Part shown: positions 52,550 to 61,128 of the stretch, one piece after another | How positions within the stretch are numbered: the first letter of the stretch is position 1 | How the letters are laid out: each line of letters starts with the position of its first letter | Made by a program: the position numbers and the translations under genes | Source: Hypericibacter adhaerens | GTDB lineage: Bacteria > Pseudomonadota > Alphaproteobacteria > Dongiales > Dongiaceae | Assembly (NCBI RefSeq): GCF_008728835.1 | Contig: NZ_CP042582.1 | Span: forward strand, 930,001-994,000 | DNA: 64,000 bases | Direction of reading: 5' to 3' | Notes under the pieces: generated by a model | The model's database searches: none | What the model was told of the DNA's origin: nothing | What the model saw: the letters and a program-made list of their open reading frames with translations, nothing else

Positions 52550-53326
52550 TCAGGCGGAGGCGCGCAGGGGCTTCTGGGCGGCGGTCAGGATGATGCTGCC
52601 ATAGCCCTGGTCGCGGACGGAGACGTCCTTCGATTCGACCTCGCGGATCTCGATCAGCTCGAGCCCCGTCCCGGCGATGCGCTGCTTCATCCCGTCCAGG
52701 GTGAGATTCAGCGTCGGGAAGCCCATGCCGTTGCAGTGCCACTCGTTGGTGCGCGAGACGTTCACCAGCGCCAGCCGGCCGCCGGGCATGAGGGCTCGGG
52801 CCGCCTGGTTGAGGGCGAACTCGAAGCTTTCCCAGCTCGGCAGGCATTCGAGCGCGAAGACGGACTGGACGAAATCGTACCGGCCCTTCTCGCAGGGCCA
52901 GGGCCTGGTCAGGTCGCCGGTGCCGAGCTTCCTGATCTGCTGCGCCTTGCGGCGGATATGCTCGGCCGGGCTGATCTTCAGGCCGAACAGATCGACGGCA
53001 TGGCGGGCCGCGGCCTCCAGGGACGGATCGATCGTGCCGGCCCTGGCCTGCGCGATCTGGCGCTCGGCATGGGCGATGTTGGCGGGATTGAGGTCGAAGC
53101 CCTCGATCCGGTTCTGCCCGGGAACGAAGAGCGCCCAGTAGAGCGCCGTCGGGCCGCAGCCGGCGTCGAGCAGATCGAGCCCGCCGATCGGCATCAGCGG
53201 CGCCGCGATCTCCCGCAGGAACTCGCCCGCGGCCGCGTTCTCGTGACCCAGCTCGGTATAGTACTCGCGCCAATAGGCGCCGGAGGCGAAGACGTCCTCC
53301 TCCCGGGCGAAATCGAGCGGGGTCAT
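52550..53326 (-). CDS. SAM-dependent methyltransferase (NNMT/PNMT-like small-molecule type)
   Basis: The 258-residue Rossmann-fold methyltransferase has motif I LDLLDAGCGPTALYW (about 50-64), acidic motif II IEGFDLNPANI, and YDFVQSVFALECLP followed by LMPGGRLALVNVSRTNEWHC. The N-terminal FASGAYWREYYTELGHENAA resembles the YWREYY lid of nicotinamide/phenylethanolamine N-methyltransferases, whose substrates are small amines. It lies 42 bp downstream of the haem-oxygenase-like protein in the same direction. The substrate is unknown. Confidence 0.85.
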   Translation of the reverse strand: MTPLDFAREEDVFASGAYWREYYTELGHENAAAGEFLREIAAPLMPIGGLDLLDAGCGPTALYWALFVPGQNRIEGFDLNPANIAHAERQIAQARAGTIDPSLEAAARHAVDLFGLKISPAEHIRRKAQQIRKLGTGDLTRPWPCEKGRYDFVQSVFALECLPSWESFEFALNQAARALMPGGRLALVNVSRTNEWHCNGMGFPTLNLTLDGMKQRIAGTGLELIEIREVESKDVSVRDQGYGSIILTAAQKPLRASA

Positions 53327-53368
53327 GGTTGCGGCCTTGCGGGGCTTGACCGTCAGGGGCCGGGCCGG

Positions 53369-54214
53369 TCAGGCGCTGGCGCGACGGACGCCGGGCTTCT
53401 GCCCGAAGATGGCGTCGTTCAGCTCGGTGAAGAGGCGGCCATAGCACTCCATATAGGCCAGCACACCGCGCCGGGCCTGCTCGACCAGCGCCTTGGCGCC
53501 GTTCGTGTAGAGCTGGACGCACTCGACGCCCATCTCGCGGTGCGAGACCTCGACATCGTCATGGACGAGCAGGAAGTTCAGGTGCGGATCGTTTTCCGCC
53601 TTGAGGCCGTACTGCTCGCGATACTCGCGGAAGGTGGCGAGGAACACGCCGAAATCGAGCGGCGCCGTCGCCTCGTTCGCGACATGGAAGCCCAGGGCTT
53701 CGATGATGGGGCGGTTGCGGTAGTAGTCGGCGATGACTCCGGAAAATTCCTTGGCCGAGGGCACGATGTTGCGGTCGTCGAGCAGGTCCTTGGCGGTGAT
53801 GCCCCAATGGGCCGCCATGTCGACATAGAGCTGGTGATGGCTCGGCAGCAGGCCGTGCTCCATGTCGTTGAGGCCGTACTCGTCCACCGCGGCGAACAGG
53901 ATGCGCGCGGCGCGGCCCGTGGCGGCGAAGGGCTCCTTCTTGAACCACTCGTCCGTCATGCGGCTCGCCAGCGCCACGATGCCCGGCGGCACCTCCAGCA
54001 CGAACATGCCCTCGGAAGCGAGCAGGATCCGGATCTCGTCGCGGGTCAGGATCCGCGACTTCAGGTTCTCCTCGAACTTCTTCAGGGTGCGGACCGCCTT
54101 GTGCTGGAAGACGGTTTCCTTGAGAGCCGCGATGTCATCACTGACCGACATCGACAAATGCGCATACTGCGAATTATCGATCGATTTGCCGCGGACGTAG
54201 CTGGGATTCGACAT
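53369..54214 (-). CDS. Haem-oxygenase-like iron-binding protein (possible diiron oxidase)
   Basis: The chosen start at 54214 follows CGAGGCTGCC. The 281-residue all-helical protein resembles Haem_oxygenas_2/HDO proteins. Possible metal ligands are E119 and H126 (E-x6-H in DMEHGLLPSHH), E181 (VANEATAPLD), and H218, E222 and H225 in LLVHDDVEVSHREMG, where HDO enzymes have H-x3-D-x2-H. Such enzymes use O2 to cleave or oxidise amino-acid-derived or fatty substrates (UndA, CADD and SznF types). The Asp-to-Glu change is noted. Together with the methyltransferase 42 bp downstream it could tailor a small amine product. The assignment is by motif reading only. Confidence 0.7.
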   Translation of the reverse strand: MSNPSYVRGKSIDNSQYAHLSMSVSDDIAALKETVFQHKAVRTLKKFEENLKSRILTRDEIRILLASEGMFVLEVPPGIVALASRMTDEWFKKEPFAATGRAARILFAAVDEYGLNDMEHGLLPSHHQLYVDMAAHWGITAKDLLDDRNIVPSAKEFSGVIADYYRNRPIIEALGFHVANEATAPLDFGVFLATFREYREQYGLKAENDPHLNFLLVHDDVEVSHREMGVECVQLYTNGAKALVEQARRGVLAYMECYGRLFTELNDAIFGQKPGVRRASA

Positions 54215-54342
54215 GGCAGCCTCGAATGAATTGGGGACGAAAATCCAGGCGCTATCGAACCATAGCTGGCTTAATGCCGGGTAAATCTCGGTTGCATGGT
54301 GCACAGGGAATCTCGGCTTATGCGATTAGGGCGCCGTTAGGG

Positions 54343-55224
54343 TTAATTGATCGTGTCGCGTCCGGCGGGTTTGCGCGCCGCCGTCATGTAGGCGTGGGCG
54401 ACGATGGTGGCGAGGATCAAGGCGCCGCCGATGAAGGTGGCGCGGTCGGGCGTCTCGCCGAGGGCGAGCCAGACCCACAGCGGGCCCAGCAGCGTGTCGA
54501 GCATCATGATGAGCGTCACGTCCGGTGCCGCCAGATGCTCGGTGCCGCGCGCCAGCAGCAGCGTCGCCAGCGGCACGACCAGGATGCCCAGGATGGAGAG
54601 ATGGATCACGTCGCTGGCCGAGGTCGCGAGCGGCGAGGCGAGCGGCCAGGCCAGCGCCGCGGAGAGGAGGCCGCCATAGCCGATGACCGTGAGGAAGGCC
54701 TCGCCCCGGGAGCGCCGCAGCGCCACGAAATAGGCGCCGAGGCAGAAGGCGTAGCCGAGCGCCGCGAGATCGCCGGCCAGGGAGTCCGTGCGGAGGCTGT
54801 CGTAGAAGATGATGAAGAGCCCGGCGACCAGCACCAGGGACACGATCCAGGTGGCGGCGGGCAGGCGCTCGCGCAGGAAGATCCAGCTCAGGAGGGCGGC
54901 CGCGAAGGGTGCCGCGCTGCCGATCACGAGCGTGTTGGCGACGGTCGTGTGCAGCAGGGCCGAGACGAAGCAGAACACGGCCGCGGCGAAGGCGATCACC
55001 ACCAGCCCCTCGGCCCCTCCCCGGAGCCGCAGGATCCGCAGCGAGTGCGTGGAAGCCACCGCGACGAGAAGAAGCGTGGCGCCGAGCAGCACGCCGCGCC
55101 ACCAGATGATGGTCCAGATGTCCGCGGTCACGAGCCGCAGCAGCAGCGTCTCGAAGCTGATAAGGACGGCGCCGGCGATGGAGACGGCCAGCCCGCGCCA
55201 GACGGCGGATCGCGGAACCATCAC
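54343..55224 (-). CDS. EamA/DMT-family membrane transporter
   Basis: The 293-residue protein has ten hydrophobic helices in two halves, as in EamA exporters (FETLLLRLVTADIWTIIWWR, then TLLGPLWVWLALGETPDRAT, the typical end of the second half). It lies 128 bp upstream of, and in the same direction as, the haem-oxygenase-like and methyltransferase genes, and may export their product. It is distinct in sequence from the EamA protein at 3306. The substrate is unknown. Confidence 0.88.
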   Translation of the reverse strand: MMVPRSAVWRGLAVSIAGAVLISFETLLLRLVTADIWTIIWWRGVLLGATLLLVAVASTHSLRILRLRGGAEGLVVIAFAAAVFCFVSALLHTTVANTLVIGSAAPFAAALLSWIFLRERLPAATWIVSLVLVAGLFIIFYDSLRTDSLAGDLAALGYAFCLGAYFVALRRSRGEAFLTVIGYGGLLSAALAWPLASPLATSASDVIHLSILGILVVPLATLLLARGTEHLAAPDVTLIMMLDTLLGPLWVWLALGETPDRATFIGGALILATIVAHAYMTAARKPAGRDTIN

Positions 55225-55232
55225 GAACTTAT

Positions 55233-55350
55233 ATCCCCTCCCCCGTCCTTCGGGGGAGGGCAGGGAGGGGGCTGTTCGCTATCGACACCGCATCATCCCC
55301 CTTCCTAACCTTCCCCCGTGCCGGGGGAAGGGACAAAACGAGCCAGGCTC
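55233..55350. repeat. Dispersed GC-rich intergenic repeat (REP/MITE-like), copy B
   Basis: Matches 31121-31240 along its length: TATCCCCTC, CGGGGGAGGG, GGGAGGGGGCTG, CTTCCTAACCTTCCCCCGT and GGGACAAAACGAG. It has a strong internal palindrome CCCCCGTCCTTCGGGGG and a second CCCCCGTGCCGGGGG. Located between the EamA start and the kinase stop. No gene. Confidence 0.7.
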
Positions 55351-55419
55351 GCTAGAGGATGAGAGAGCCGACAGCGACATCGCCAGCAGGATCGCCGCGC
55401 GGGGGCGTGGTCGGCGGCG

Positions 55420-56742
55420 TCAGTTGGCGGCCGAGGCCACGAAATGCAGATCGCGCGGGAAGGTCAGCACCGCCTCCGTCCCCTTGCCGACCTCGCTGGT
55501 CAGGGCCAGGTTCGCGTTCTGCAGCTCGGACAGGCGGCGCGACAGCGGCAAGCCTAGGCCCGTGCCCTCGTATTTGCGGGCCAGGCCCTGATCGACCTGC
55601 TGGAACGGCTCGAGGGCGGCGGTGATATCCGCCGCCGACATGCCGATGCCCGTGTCGGCGACGGCAATGGAGAGATCGCCGGATTCGAGGGCGTTGGCGG
55701 AGAGCGTCACCCGGCCCGGCGCTGGCGTGAACTTGATGGCGTTGGAGAGCAGGTTGAGCAGGACCTGCCGCAGCCGGTGCGAATCGGCGCGCACGGTGAT
55801 CGCCTCGGCGGGCGCCACATACTGGAGCGTGACGCCCTTCTTGTCGGCCTGCGGACGCATCATGCTGGTGGCGTTGAACAGCAGCTCGGCCAGATTGACG
55901 TCCTCGATCTTGACCTCCATCTTGCCGGCCTCGATCTTCGAGAAGTCGAGCAGGTCGTTGATGACCTCGAGCAGATGCTCGCTGCTGCGGCTGATGTCGT
56001 CGAGATACTCGCGATAGCGCTCGTTGCCGATCGGGCCGAAGGTCTCCTTGCGCATCACGTCGGCGAAGCCGATCACGGCGTTGAGCGGCGTGCGCAGCTC
56101 ATGGCTCATGTTGGCGAGGAAGATGCTCTTGGCGCGGCTCGCGGCCTCGGCGCGCTCGCGCGCCTCCTGCAGGTTCGCATGCATCGCCTCGAGCTCGCGG
56201 CAGCGCAGGACGAGATCCTGGTTCACCTTGCGCAGCTGCTGCTCGACCTTCCACTTCTCGGTGAGCGCCAGCGCGAACTGCTGGATCTCGGTCGCCTGGA
56301 ACGGCTTGTTGATGTAGAAGAGCTTGTCGAACGGCTGAACCCGCTCGGCGATCTTGCGCGGATGGGTGTCGGCGTAGGCCGTCACCATGACGATGTTGAT
56401 CGAGGGATCGAGCCTGCGGATGCGGGCGGCCGTCTCGATCCCGTCGATGCCGGGCGGCATCCGGACATCGAGGAACGCGACCGGGAACTCGATCCGGTCC
56501 TGGCGCGCCGACATGATGGTGTCGATCGCCTCTTCGCCCCGCCGGCAGAGCACGGGGGCGAAATGCGGCGCCAGATCCGTCGTCGGGGCCTGGGTGCTGA
56601 AGAGCTCGTTCTCGAGATCGGAGAGGGCATCGCGGCTCGAGAGCGCGTCGATCTCGCCGAACACGGTACGGTAGGCGTCGAGAACCGACCGTTCGTCGTC
56701 GGCGACCAGGACGCGATAGATGGGGCGGGGCTGGATGATCAT
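55420..56742 (-). CDS. Hybrid REC-histidine kinase (receiver at the N-terminus)
   Basis: The 440-residue cytoplasmic protein combines a receiver domain (about 9-160; acidic pair ADDE, phospho-acceptor D92 in AFLDVRMPP, lysine in YINKPFQ), with an insert of about 35 residues after the first helix. A coiled-coil linker leads to a HisKA/HATPase kinase: phospho-histidine H214 in NMSHELRTPLNAVIGFADV, N box in LLNLLSNAIKFTPA, DTGIGM and GTGLGLPLS. Its ATG overlaps the stop of the membrane kinase (ATGA). Therefore the membrane kinase probably phosphorylates this receiver, and the second kinase signals onward. No DNA-binding output. Confidence 0.93.
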   Translation of the reverse strand: MIIQPRPIYRVLVADDERSVLDAYRTVFGEIDALSSRDALSDLENELFSTQAPTTDLAPHFAPVLCRRGEEAIDTIMSARQDRIEFPVAFLDVRMPPGIDGIETAARIRRLDPSINIVMVTAYADTHPRKIAERVQPFDKLFYINKPFQATEIQQFALALTEKWKVEQQLRKVNQDLVLRCRELEAMHANLQEARERAEAASRAKSIFLANMSHELRTPLNAVIGFADVMRKETFGPIGNERYREYLDDISRSSEHLLEVINDLLDFSKIEAGKMEVKIEDVNLAELLFNATSMMRPQADKKGVTLQYVAPAEAITVRADSHRLRQVLLNLLSNAIKFTPAPGRVTLSANALESGDLSIAVADTGIGMSAADITAALEPFQQVDQGLARKYEGTGLGLPLSRRLSELQNANLALTSEVGKGTEAVLTFPRDLHFVASAAN

Positions 56743-58655
56743 GCTGCAGCACTCGTGACTTCTGCGGCCGTCGGCAGCAGCACGTGGATTCGTGCGCCCT
56801 TGCCGGGGCCGTCGCTTTCCGCATACATGCGGCCGGCCATCGAAGCGACGCTGTTGGCGGACCAGTGAAGGCCCAAGCCGCCCGTCTTGTTTCGCTTCGT
56901 GCTGAAGCCGCGTTCGAACATGTTGGCGAGATTCGCCTTGTCGATGCCGGCGCCGTCGTCGCTGACGGTCAGCCGCACCATCGGCCGGCCTTCGTCGGTA
57001 TCGAGCGCCCCGTCGATCTGGATGCGGCCGGAGCCGCGGCCGGTCTCGCCGATGGCTTCGGAGGCATTGATGAAGAGGTTGCCCAGGATCTGGGTGAGCA
57101 CGATGGGATTGCCCTGAACCGGCGGCAGCGTGGCGAGGGCCGGGCTGACCACGACCTCGATATTGGCGGTGCCGCGGGCGGGCAGCAGGCGGACCGATTC
57201 CTCGATCGTCTTGGCGAGCGCCACGGGCTCGACCTGGCGGATGCCCATGCTGAGCGCCGTATGGTCCTGCAGGATCTGCTCGATATGGCGGTTCTGGTCC
57301 GCGATCGTCTTGAGATCCGTCGCCAGATGCTGGCGCTCGGAGAACACCTTCGCGACCGTGGCCTCCACATAGTCGAGCAGCTTGCGCTGGCGGTCCGGCT
57401 CGGCCTGGCCCGACTTGATCTCCGTGAAGGCCGTCTGGAGGTGGGGCGGCGGCGGCACGGCCGCGGTCTCGGACAGCTTCCAGAGGGTGACGGCCACGGG
57501 GCTCAGCGCATTGCGGATATTATGCATCACGCCGGCCGCGATCTCGGCCATGCCGCTCTGGTAGGACTGCTCGAGCAGGCGCCGGCGGGCATTGTCGAGC
57601 TGGTTGTTGGCGGCGTCGAATTCCCGCCCCAGCACGCCGATCTCATCGTCGCGGTCGAGGGTGACGCGCCGCGTGAGGTCGCCGGTCTGGCCGACCTCCA
57701 GCACATGGGCCGTCAGCTTCTTCAGCGGCACGACGATATGACGGGTGAGCAGGATCCACATCATCGCCATCAGCAGGAAGCCCGCCACCAGGGTCGAGAT
57801 GCCGGCGATGGTGAGTGTCGTGCGGGCGATGCCGGTGATGGCGCGCGGCGTCTCGACCTTGATCATCAGCGGCGGCGCGTCGCGCATCGTCGTCAGCAGG
57901 TGGAACGCATCCAGCGTGCCGCGGTCGGCGATGTTGAAGATGTCGGTCTTGTCGGCGAGGAGGCGCGCGGCGAAGGGATCGAGCTCGGCCGGCAAGGCCG
58001 CCGGGTCGGTCCCGAACACGTCGAACTGCACATGGGTCTGGTTGACCAGCCCGTCGATCATCGCCTTGTTGATGAAGCGGCCCATGAAGAGCGTGCCGCG
58101 CACCGGGCCTTCCCGGGTGCTCTGCAGGATCGGGAATCCCGCCAGCAGCATGGGGCCGTGCTCGGTCATGAGGATGCCCGTGACCTGCTGATCGATCTCG
58201 TGCATCAGGAGCGGGTCGCTCGCGGGGATGGAGTCGGCGAAGGTGCCGACCTCGAGCTCCTTGCCGCTGTCGAAATCGTAGGTCTCGGCGCGGATGCGCT
58301 TGCCGTCGGTGTTGTAGATGGCGAGGAGATTGAGGTTGAGGTCGCGCATCACGTCGAAGGTGAAGCTCTGGCGGTCGTACTCGTCGTTGGGCTGCACGAC
58401 ATATTCGTAGGTCGGGTCCCAGGCGCTCCAGTCGTGCGCGACCCGCGCCAGGTTGTCCTGCTCGCCGGCCAGCGCGTCCGACACGCGATTGACGTTCTTC
58501 TGCGCCGCTGACTGCTCGACGTCGACGAAGGCCGGCCAGATGACGAGGCCGAAGATCGTGCCGTTGGCCGCCAGCAGAATCGCGAGCACGGCACCCAGCA
58601 CGAGCATCACCCTCTTGTTGAGGGAGCTGTTTGGTGATTTCCGCCCGAGTGTCAT
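56739..58655 (-). CDS. Membrane histidine kinase with CHASE4 sensor and HAMP
   Basis: The chosen start at 58655 (MTLGRKSPNSSLNKRVM) follows AAAGGCG. The 638-residue protein has a membrane helix (about 15-40), a periplasmic CHASE4-type sensor (AHDWSAWDPTYEYV is its hallmark), a second helix (about 290-315), HAMP (VVPLKKLTAHVLEVGQTGDL) and a kinase part. The histidine is in GVMHNIRNALSPV, a variant of HisKA, with ATP motifs NLFINASEAIG, DDGAGID and GGLGLHWSA. It overlaps the following REC-kinase by 4 bp and probably passes the signal to it. The ligand of CHASE4 is unknown. Confidence 0.92.
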   Translation of the reverse strand: MTLGRKSPNSSLNKRVMLVLGAVLAILLAANGTIFGLVIWPAFVDVEQSAAQKNVNRVSDALAGEQDNLARVAHDWSAWDPTYEYVVQPNDEYDRQSFTFDVMRDLNLNLLAIYNTDGKRIRAETYDFDSGKELEVGTFADSIPASDPLLMHEIDQQVTGILMTEHGPMLLAGFPILQSTREGPVRGTLFMGRFINKAMIDGLVNQTHVQFDVFGTDPAALPAELDPFAARLLADKTDIFNIADRGTLDAFHLLTTMRDAPPLMIKVETPRAITGIARTTLTIAGISTLVAGFLLMAMMWILLTRHIVVPLKKLTAHVLEVGQTGDLTRRVTLDRDDEIGVLGREFDAANNQLDNARRRLLEQSYQSGMAEIAAGVMHNIRNALSPVAVTLWKLSETAAVPPPPHLQTAFTEIKSGQAEPDRQRKLLDYVEATVAKVFSERQHLATDLKTIADQNRHIEQILQDHTALSMGIRQVEPVALAKTIEESVRLLPARGTANIEVVVSPALATLPPVQGNPIVLTQILGNLFINASEAIGETGRGSGRIQIDGALDTDEGRPMVRLTVSDDGAGIDKANLANMFERGFSTKRNKTGGLGLHWSANSVASMAGRMYAESDGPGKGARIHVLLPTAAEVTSAAA

Positions 58656-58977
58656 TCTGATCGCCTTTCGACTGGCCTTCAATGCAGCAGGCCTTCGGTA
58701 TTCGCCTCGACGGGCCGTGGATGAGGCCCGATCGTCGCAGGCTAAATTGCATGAGAAAATTTGTTCAAAGATTGCGGCTCTTGGGAAAAAAACTGTTAAC
58801 GGTTGTGCGATCGGCGGACGGTGGAGCGATATATTTCGATAGTTCCGGCGCAGCACCGCGGCGAGCGATGCGGGTTGCACCGGATTTCAAGGAATTCTTT
58901 ACTGTGAATCGCCGGTCCGGCCTCGGTCGTCCGAAGCCGCCGGGCCTGGAACCGAGTCGAAGGAGAACAGGCCGTCC
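58656..58977. promoter_or_regulatory. 322-bp divergent gap between the kinase operon and greB
   Basis: No supported gene. AT-rich between about 58746 and 58845 (GAGAAAATTTGTTCAAAGAT; GGGAAAAAAACTGTTAACGG; GGAGCGATATATTTCGATAG), which likely holds promoters in both directions. No site could be assigned to a known regulator. Confidence 0.45.
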
Positions 58978-59472
58978 GTGACTGCACCGAAGAACTACAT
59001 CACGCCCGAAGGTCATGCGCGCCTGGTGGCCGAACGCAGGAAGCTCTGGAACGAGGAGCGCCCGGAAGTGGTGCGCGTCGTCGAGTGGGCCGCCGGCAAC
59101 GGCGACCGCTCGGAGAACGGCGACTATATCTATGGCAAGCGGCGCCTGCGCGAGATCGACAAGCGCCTGCGCTTCCTCGACAAGCGGCTGGAGGCGGCCG
59201 AGGTCGTCGATCCGTCGCGGCCAGGCTCGCGCCAGCGGGTCTATTTCGGTGCCACGGTCCGCTGGGTCCGCGAGGACGATCGCGAGGTCGAGGCCACCAT
59301 CGTCGGTATCGACGAGACCGAGTTCGGGCCTCAGCGCATCAGCTGGATCTCGCCGATGGCCAAGGCGCTCCTCGGCAAGGCGGTCGGCGACACGGCCGTC
59401 GTGCGCACGCCCAACGGCGAGGAAACGGTGGAGATCGTGGCGATCAGCTATCCGGCGAGGGCGGTCAAGTAA
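58978..59472 (+). CDS. greB: Transcription elongation factor GreB
   Basis: A GTG start behind AAGGAGAACAG gives 164 residues, the normal length. The N-terminal coiled coil includes NGDRSENGDYIYGKRRLREI, where the acidic tip D/E and the GreB-type basic patch are seen. The C-terminal FKBP-like domain reads RISWISPMAKALLGKAVGD, then VRTPNGEETVEIVAISYP. It enters the RNA polymerase secondary channel and triggers cleavage of backtracked RNA. The RLREIDKRLRFLDKRLEAAE segment fits GreB better than GreA. Confidence 0.95.
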   Translation: MTAPKNYITPEGHARLVAERRKLWNEERPEVVRVVEWAAGNGDRSENGDYIYGKRRLREIDKRLRFLDKRLEAAEVVDPSRPGSRQRVYFGATVRWVREDDREVEATIVGIDETEFGPQRISWISPMAKALLGKAVGDTAVVRTPNGEETVEIVAISYPARAVK

Positions 59473-59520
59473 ATCCCGAGACCGTTGCGGATATGCAAAA
59501 TCGACGAGACTATTCTCTTC

Positions 59521-59659
59521 GTCATGCCGGCTTTAGGCCGGCATCCATGAACACAGGCCTAGCCCAATTTTGCGTGACGGGTGTTCATGGATCCCCGCCT
59601 TCGAGCGTGTGAAGGAATCGGCGATGCCAAAGAACTCTCTCGCCCCCTCCCCTTGCGGG
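59521..59659. repeat. REP-like palindromic repeats forming the left target half of the second IS110
   Basis: ATGCCGGC and GCCGGCAT (59524-59543 area) make one stem. ATCCATGAACAC (59543-59554) and GTGTTCATGGAT (59581-59592) make a perfect 12-bp inverted repeat. CTTCGAGCGTGTGAAGGAAT recurs near 40705. The last part CCCCCTCCCCTTGCGGG joins 60839 onward to rebuild a repeat present intact and inverted at about 60988-61032. Confidence 0.72.
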
Positions 59660-59681
59660 AGCAACCATGATCGTGCGGGGA

Positions 59682-60641
59682 TCATGGAGTGACGGCTTTA
59701 TCCTGCCAGGGAGTAGCCCTGGCGAGGATAGCGTTGGCGATCTCAACTAGCTTCCTGGCGCAAGCGACGGTGGCGACCTTGTGGTGCTTGCCCTTTGCGA
59801 TAAGGCGCTTGTAGAGGGCCAGGAGGATGGGGTTCCAGCGCTGAGAGGCAGAGAAGGCGGCCTGGTAGATGCTGCGTCGGAGCCGTTTTCTGCCGCCGGC
59901 GATATGGCGCTCACCGGTATGCTCGCCACTTTCATCGTCGAAGGGAGCGACACCAACCAGGGCGGCGGCCTCGGCACGGGTCATGCGGCCGAGCTCGGGC
60001 ATGCGCAGGACGAAGCTGAGGGCGGTGAGCGGGCCCAGGCCGGGGATGCTCTCCAGCAGATCCAGCTTGAGAGCCAGGTCGGGGTGACGGCGGAGCTTGG
60101 CCAGCAGCCGGACGATTTCCCTGTCGCGGCGCCTGGACAGGCGGGTGATCTCAGTCTCGAGATAGCGTTTGTGCGCCGGCAGGCTGTAGCGATCGCGCCG
60201 GGTCTTCAGCCGGCTGATATCCTCGCCGATCTGCTCGATCAGGGTGAGATGCTCGGCCCACGGCGCCAAACGTTCATCGGGCGCCGGGCGGATGCTGTCG
60301 GGCTCCATGTCCGCCGTCGCCACCGCGATCAGGCGAGCATCGATCTTGTCGTTCTTGGCTCGCTTCTTCTTGAACCGCCGAAAGCCTTTCACCTGAGCCG
60401 GATCGAGCAGCACGACGCAAAACCCCACCCGGCGAAGATGCGCCGCCACCGCCGCCTCGTAATGGCCGCTCGCCTCCAACCCGACCCGCTCGACCCCATG
60501 CTCGCGCAGCCAGCTCTCGATCTGCTGGTATCCCGCCGGATCGTTGCTGGCCTGCAGCCGGTCCGGCCCAGCGGCCAACGCCACATCGAGCTTGCGCTTC
60601 GACACGTCGATACCCGCCGTTTCCGTGATAGACTTGCTCAT
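59682..60641 (-). CDS. IS110-family transposase (DEDD recombinase)
   Basis: The chosen start at 60641 (MSKSITETAGIDVSKRKLDV) follows AAGGTGGGG. Upstream codons in the open frame belong to the bridge-RNA region. The 319-residue protein has D12 (GIDVSK), E56 (VGLEASGHYE) and D98/D101 (NDKIDARL). The C-terminal Tnp domain reads SIPGLGPLTALSFVLRMPEL, then LVGVAPFDDESGEHTGERHI. It appears intact. It shares the DEDD layout with the copy at 41064 but little else. Confidence 0.95.
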   Translation of the reverse strand: MSKSITETAGIDVSKRKLDVALAAGPDRLQASNDPAGYQQIESWLREHGVERVGLEASGHYEAAVAAHLRRVGFCVVLLDPAQVKGFRRFKKKRAKNDKIDARLIAVATADMEPDSIRPAPDERLAPWAEHLTLIEQIGEDISRLKTRRDRYSLPAHKRYLETEITRLSRRRDREIVRLLAKLRRHPDLALKLDLLESIPGLGPLTALSFVLRMPELGRMTRAEAAALVGVAPFDDESGEHTGERHIAGGRKRLRRSIYQAAFSASQRWNPILLALYKRLIAKGKHHKVATVACARKLVEIANAILARATPWQDKAVTP

Positions 60642-60644
60642 CTT

Positions 60645-60825
60645 CGTCGACCCCACCTTGCGTTGATCCGAACCAGGGTGTTCTTGCAACCATCCGGGTC
60701 CGATGAAGGGTCGGCTGCGATCCCGCTCCCGCGCAGTCCAGAAGACTTCGAGGGTGTCGATCCGACAACCGACAGTCCGGGCCGGGGTGGCCACCCCGGC
60801 CCGGACCACGCTCCATGCTCTCACA
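60645..60825 (-). ncRNA. Predicted bridge RNA of the second IS110
   Basis: Begins with a perfect 16-bp-arm palindrome (60775-60806). Read on the minus strand, a loop closed by GTCGG/CCGAC holds ACCCTC (plus 60750-60755), matching the left target with core, and GCGGGAG (plus 60726-60732), fully complementary to the right target CTCCCGC. Further on ATGGTTGC (plus 60686-60693) equals the right element end (59661-59668), the donor guide. Same layout as copy 1. Ends approximate. Confidence 0.7.
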
Positions 60826-60838
60826 TCTCGCTCATACA

Positions 60839-61128
60839 AGGGGGTTGGGGGAGGGGCGATGCCGTGCGAGATCCTGGCAAATAAGCGGAGCCTGATCTGC
60901 TCGGGCTCGCTCGCTTGGCGCCCTGTCTGGGCCTTCTGCCTCCAGAGCGGTGATTGATCGCAGGGATGCCCCCAGCTGCGTCCGTGGCACCCCTCCCCCC
61001 AACCCCCTCCCGCAAGGGGAGGGGGCTTGAGTGTTTGCTACGCCCTTGCGTGGTGCTCTCGATTTCTTCACGCGCTCGAACGCGGGGATGACGAAAGAGT
61101 GAACGCGCCCCCTCTTAGAGAACAAAGC
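60839..61128. repeat. Right target half of the second IS110 plus an intact, inverted copy of the same repeat
   Basis: Immediately right of the element is GGGGGTTGGGGGAGGGGCGA. About 150 bp further, 60988-61032 carries the same repeat uninterrupted in inverse orientation (CCCCAACCCCCTCCCGCAAG). Then GATTTCTTCACGCGCTCGAA and GGGGATGACGAAAGAGTGAA at 61067-61103, also found beside the first IS110 near 42070-42112. No gene is supported here. Confidence 0.7.

Larger units (their letters stand above)
59660..60838 (-). mobile_element. IS110-family insertion sequence, copy 2 (1,179 bp)
   Basis: Read on the minus strand: the flank ends AACCCCC-CT type core, the element opens TGTATGAGCG and closes GGTTG-CT before CCCGCAAGG. 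Both IS110 copies open TGTAT after a CT core. Removing the element restores a repeat that is present, uninterrupted and inverted, at 60988-61032. The left end is about 197 bp and non-coding; the right end is 21 bp. The element differs strongly from copy 1 in protein sequence, so it is an independent family member. Confidence 0.82.

Noticed and set aside
59461-59520. GCAAAATCGACGAGA near 59495 as a third copy of the 18-bp element
   Set aside because: Only a partial match with an insertion, located after greB rather than before a gene; chance similarity is likely.
60775-60806. The 32-bp perfect palindrome as an intrinsic terminator or operator
   Set aside because: It lies inside the IS110 left end where the bridge RNA begins and no T-run follows, so an RNA stem of the element is the better reading.
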